The notes beneath the pieces are model-generated. The model made no database searches. It worked only from the letters and a program-made list of their open reading frames with translations, and had not been told where the DNA came from. From NCBI GenBank assembly GCA_045113315.1, contig JBGUIX010000003.1, forward strand, positions 1 through 64,000: a stretch of DNA of 64,000 nucleotides, given 5' to 3'. The number at the start of each line of letters is the position of its first letter. Position 1 is the stretch's first letter. The translations under genes and the position numbers were made by a program. Positions 60,962-64,000 of the stretch are shown here, one piece after another. Origin of the DNA: RUG13091 sp045113315 (GTDB lineage Bacteria > Bacillota_I > Bacilli_A > RFN20 > CAG-826).

Positions 60962-63362
60962 CTGTTATCCTTTCTATCTTTATTATTTCATTAGCAAAGC
61001 AAAAATTTACATTGTTTTTCTTTAGATATTGCAAATATAGAGAGAGACGTTTCACCGCACTCTTGTTAATCATACCTTCATTATTAACAATCTGCCATTC
61101 ATGAAAAAAGGTCGGAAGTCCAACATTATCTAGAGTAAATGGTTCACCATTAAAAACGGAATCTAATCTCGAACAACATTTAATAAAAACCATCTGGTCT
61201 TGGTAATGATAGAATTTAGTGTTTAGGTTGGAAAGTGATGATTCATCTAAATAATAAGAAAGCCTATTAGTGCTATCTGCTGTAAGATATGCAATTGGTC
61301 CGTATTTGTTCTTTGTCATCTCTTCTAAAGCAGTTTTGGAGCCAGAAAAACAATGTAATCTAACGAATCTATCAATTGACTCTGCCTTTCCAAACAGTCT
61401 AATAATTTGTTTTGTAAAATTTTCATAATCTTGTTTTGCTAAAGGAGAGTCGATAAATGTATATACATCATCAGTTCCCGAATGAAAACCAAATCTAAGC
61501 CAATCAACGCTTTTAAATTCTTCAGTCCAACTTTTCCTAATGCGATTTAATTTGTTTGTATTTTGTATATATAGAGTAAACTTAACCCCATATATAGTGT
61601 GGAGTTCTTTAAGGACTGATAAAAATGGTTCATTAAATAGTGAATCGTATTTTTTACCATACTTTCTTAAGTTGTTGAAAACATATTCACAATCATCAAT
61701 TCCAATAACAAAGCAATTTTGCGTTATTTTAACAACAACTCCAGTTTTTTTATTTTCTTTTTGTTCTGGTGTATTTCTAACTTGTTTTTTGATAAAAATT
61801 GCTTTTAGGTAATCAGTGGTATGTTTGAAATGTAAAGCACAAAGCACTAATACAAATGTAAAAGCAAAACAAACTCCAATAATTATGGTTTGTACCCAAA
61901 TATTCAGAGAGCTTAAATCTAAGATGTGATTAAACAAAAGGAACGAAATAAAATAACCTAAGATTCCAGGGATTAAATTGTACAGTAGCTTTAGATAGAA
62001 ACTACCAATAGGTAATTTAACGACTCGTTTATTGTAAATTGATAAAATTAGTGTTGGAAACAGCAAAGATGCAATACCGGTACATACAATACACCCAGCA
62101 ATTTGAAATATAGGAAATGTTTCGGAAGAGAAATCATAAAAGAAACGAGAGACTGCTAAAAATATGATGGTTAAAACGATGTTTGTTATCGCTGAAGCCA
62201 GCAAAACAAAAGCACGATATTTATGTAAATTCATAGCCCTCTGTATTTCTGAGGCTAGATTCATTGTATAGGGAATCAAATTAATTAAAGAAAGCGCAAC
62301 AGTTATATAATAAACATATTTATATAATGGATTTTCTGTCCCTAACCATGCACGGATAAATGTTGGCCCACAAGAAATAAAACCACAAGCCACAAAAATA
62401 TACAGAATTTGCATTTTTGAAGAAACACTCAAAAACGTATTATTTAAATGTACGTCATCTGAATCCGCAACTTGTTTATTTACTATTGGGATATAAAGCG
62501 AACATACCGTTGTTGATGCTACGCCAACATAGTTAACTAAGGAGAAACCAAGCTGATAAATTGCAACTGTTTCAGCATTAGCAAAAAAACCTAGCAAAAC
62601 TTTGTCAGCTTGAGCATCAATTTGGGTAACAATAGATACAACAAATATATAAATCGAAAAATATAAAATTCGTTTGAAAATTTTAATATCATTTCTAGAA
62701 ACCTTTTTTTCAAATCTAAAATGTAATACTTTAAAACAAAAAAGTGCATTGATAAAAAAGACAACAACATTAACACTAATGTTAACCACAGCATATACAA
62801 CAATACTCTTAAAAGAAATCAAAAACGGAATGCTAATTAATGGAATCGCAATTGATGATAAAAGTGTCACTAATCTCGCCCAAATATAGCGCATATTTAG
62901 ATTAATGTTTAGAGAAAAAACATATGATATAAAAGTAACGAGAATATTAATCAAGGATAAAGAGAAGATAATAAAGATAATGGATCTTTCAGAAGAAGAA
63001 TAAGACGTAAGGGGTATGACGCCAGTAAACATTAAAATAGCGATCACGCATCCAACCAATAACGCAAGGAAACTAGAAAGCAAAAAGAATAAAAAGAATA
63101 TACTGTTTATCTTTTTTAGGCCCAGTTCACCAGCTTCTTTTTTGGCAATCGTAGCAAATCTAGCATATGCACTAGTCATGCCAAAAGAAAGAATTGTCAG
63201 CATAGATGTAAGCGATGTTGCAAAAGAATATAATCCATACTGTGAATCACCAACATTTTTCAATAAAAATGGTATGAAAAAAATATTAACAGTTATGGAA
63301 ACTCCAATGTTTAAATATGCTAAAATAGCACCTATTTTGATGTTAAGACCTGTATGTTTCAT
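60954..63362 (-). CDS. Flippase (Wzx/MOP) fused to a polysaccharide-deacetylase-like domain
   Basis: 802 residues. Residues 1-525 are a Wzx-type flippase with about 14 helices (start GAILAYLNIGVSITVNIFFI). The last 260 residues are soluble and resemble a NodB/polysaccharide deacetylase: FVIGIDDCEYVF (paired Asp), LRFGFHSGTDD with the metal-binding-type His, and PTFFHEWQIV. Flippases normally stop at about 480 residues, so this is a fusion that links export of the lipid-linked unit to its modification, or to an unknown cytoplasmic or surface hydrolase. It overlaps both neighbours. Confidence 0.75.
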   Translation of the reverse strand: MKHTGLNIKIGAILAYLNIGVSITVNIFFIPFLLKNVGDSQYGLYSFATSLTSMLTILSFGMTSAYARFATIAKKEAGELGLKKINSIFFLFFLLSSFLALLVGCVIAILMFTGVIPLTSYSSSERSIIFIIFSLSLINILVTFISYVFSLNINLNMRYIWARLVTLLSSIAIPLISIPFLISFKSIVVYAVVNISVNVVVFFINALFCFKVLHFRFEKKVSRNDIKIFKRILYFSIYIFVVSIVTQIDAQADKVLLGFFANAETVAIYQLGFSLVNYVGVASTTVCSLYIPIVNKQVADSDDVHLNNTFLSVSSKMQILYIFVACGFISCGPTFIRAWLGTENPLYKYVYYITVALSLINLIPYTMNLASEIQRAMNLHKYRAFVLLASAITNIVLTIIFLAVSRFFYDFSSETFPIFQIAGCIVCTGIASLLFPTLILSIYNKRVVKLPIGSFYLKLLYNLIPGILGYFISFLLFNHILDLSSLNIWVQTIIIGVCFAFTFVLVLCALHFKHTTDYLKAIFIKKQVRNTPEQKENKKTGVVVKITQNCFVIGIDDCEYVFNNLRKYGKKYDSLFNEPFLSVLKELHTIYGVKFTLYIQNTNKLNRIRKSWTEEFKSVDWLRFGFHSGTDDVYTFIDSPLAKQDYENFTKQIIRLFGKAESIDRFVRLHCFSGSKTALEEMTKNKYGPIAYLTADSTNRLSYYLDESSLSNLNTKFYHYQDQMVFIKCCSRLDSVFNGEPFTLDNVGLPTFFHEWQIVNNEGMINKSAVKRLSLYLQYLKKNNVNFCFANEIIKIERITDE

Positions 63363-64000
63363 TTTTTCTTAAAAATCTTTTTGAAACCATGAGTAATATA
63401 ATATTTGATTTTCAAAAGTGATCTCTTTGATTTGTATTTAACTTTATCTCTGCGATTTAAAATTTGATTCCTTTCAACTAATTTATGTGATAAAAACTCA
63501 CTCATCTCATCCGAGTACCAATTTTTATTAAAGGTGGTTTCGCGGTTTCTCATTTCAGCATAATTCGGTGTTTTCATTGACGGAACAAGGCCTAATGACA
63601 AAAATGCATGACCGTTATGACAATATGGAGCCTTACATTTAGCGACTGGAGTAAATGGGATTGGCTTTTTAATGTCTTTGAAAATATCGCCAAAATCAAA
63701 ACGTTGATAATAACAAGGCCTCATAATTCCAGTTTCTAAATCTAATAGGCCTGACCACAATCCAGCATAACAATAGTCTTGTATTTTTTTATAAAATAAT
63801 TCTTTTTTAAAATCTAGCATAGGGGACTCAAAAACGGACCAAATCTTATACCAATCACAAAAATTGTGTTTAGACAACAATAAAGATGTGCCGTTTATCT
63901 CATCTCTAGGAATGGTGAGGTGACAATTTGCTCCGCAATAATGATTAACTTCTTCTATTACGTCATCAATTAAAGGTTCGAGTTCATCCGAAGGAGTCAA
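63359..64000 (-). CDS. C-terminal part of a SPASM/radical-SAM-like protein (cut by window edge)
   Basis: 213 residues of a longer protein. The pattern CYAGLWSGLLDLETGIMRPC, then GDIF and a further CKAPYCHNG, is the usual SPASM arrangement (Cys-x-n-Gly-x-n-Cys) for auxiliary iron-sulphur clusters behind a radical-SAM core, which would lie beyond the window. A radical-SAM modification enzyme for a sugar or peptide in the exopolysaccharide pathway is likely. It overlaps the flippase gene by 4 bases. Confidence 0.6.
   Translation of the reverse strand: MTPSDELEPLIDDVIEEVNHYCGANCHLTIPRDEINGTSLLLSKHNFCDWYKIWSVFESPMLDFKKELFYKKIQDYCYAGLWSGLLDLETGIMRPCYYQRFDFGDIFKDIKKPIPFTPVAKCKAPYCHNGHAFLSLGLVPSMKTPNYAEMRNRETTFNKNWYSDEMSEFLSHKLVERNQILNRRDKVKYKSKRSLLKIKYYITHGFKKIFKKK

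Noticed and set aside
198..64000. Mycoplasma-type code with TGA as Trp
   Set aside because: TGA ends marR and several exopolysaccharide genes in ATGA overlaps, and proteins are full length with TGG as Trp.

Overview
The window comes from a low-GC, Gram-positive-type bacterium, most likely a gut-associated Bacilli lineage close to the Mollicutes (RF39/Erysipelotrichales-like). The grounds are strong A+T bias, many lipoprotein and C-terminally anchored surface enzymes, Big2-domain proteins, and DltA/LPS-free surface genetics. TGA is a normal stop: several ATGA start/stop overlaps are used and Trp is TGG. I see no rRNA, tRNA, CRISPR array, transposase or integrase gene.

Layout. (1) 0.2-12.2 kb, minus strand: secreted hydrolases, namely an S8 subtilase, a clostripain-type C11 protease with five Big2 domains, and two M6 metalloprotease lipoproteins, separated by good terminators. 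(2) 12.3-16.6 kb, plus strand: a MarR regulator and a heterodimeric ABC exporter with the expected degenerate/consensus ATP-site split. (3) 16.7-17.5 kb: an HTH-fused MntA/HepT toxin-antitoxin pair. (4) 17.6-22.0 kb: an HTH membrane protein, a lipoprotein, an anchored endonuclease I, a CPBP protease and an HTH-fused, C-terminally truncated nucleotide-sugar dehydrogenase. (5) 22.1-47.2 kb: a dense defence island with a TOTE-type primase-helicase, a DUF3990 toxin pair, CBASS (CD-NTase plus membrane SAVED effector), a RloAB-like pair, HNH endonuclease, an unknown two-gene membrane system, AbiF with a probable small RNA, an HD dNTPase-like protein, a RecD-like helicase, AbiH, and an ApeA-like HEPN protein with a partner. 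(6) 47.7-64 kb, minus strand: a capsule/exopolysaccharide locus with GT2 and GT4 glycosyltransferases, LicD, EpsG-type polymerase, a flippase-deacetylase fusion, an acyltransferase, a tyrosine phosphatase lipoprotein, and a SPASM/radical-SAM protein cut by the window edge. Most of these genes are chained by 4-8 base overlaps.

Main unexplained structure. The defence island contains two families of same-orientation interspersed repeats. R2 (about 65 bp, a pair of short direct repeats in a fixed frame) lies just beyond the 3' end of several minus-strand defence units. R1 (up to 365 bp, a small ORF followed by an imperfect GGCGAGTGTTT/AAACACGAGCC hairpin) lies just beyond their 5' end. Three units (CBASS, the two-gene membrane system, AbiH) have the same R2-cargo-R1 plan, which suggests a cassette-type mobile unit without a recombinase in view. 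A severed UGD gene (N-terminal part at 21.0-22.0 kb, complementary C-terminal part at 29.8-30.1 kb) shows rearrangement around the island edge.

A second recurrent feature is promoter placement: at least eight genes have a -10 hexamer ending exactly six bases before the start codon with no Shine-Dalgarno sequence, as expected for leaderless mRNAs, while other genes have normal ribosome binding sites.
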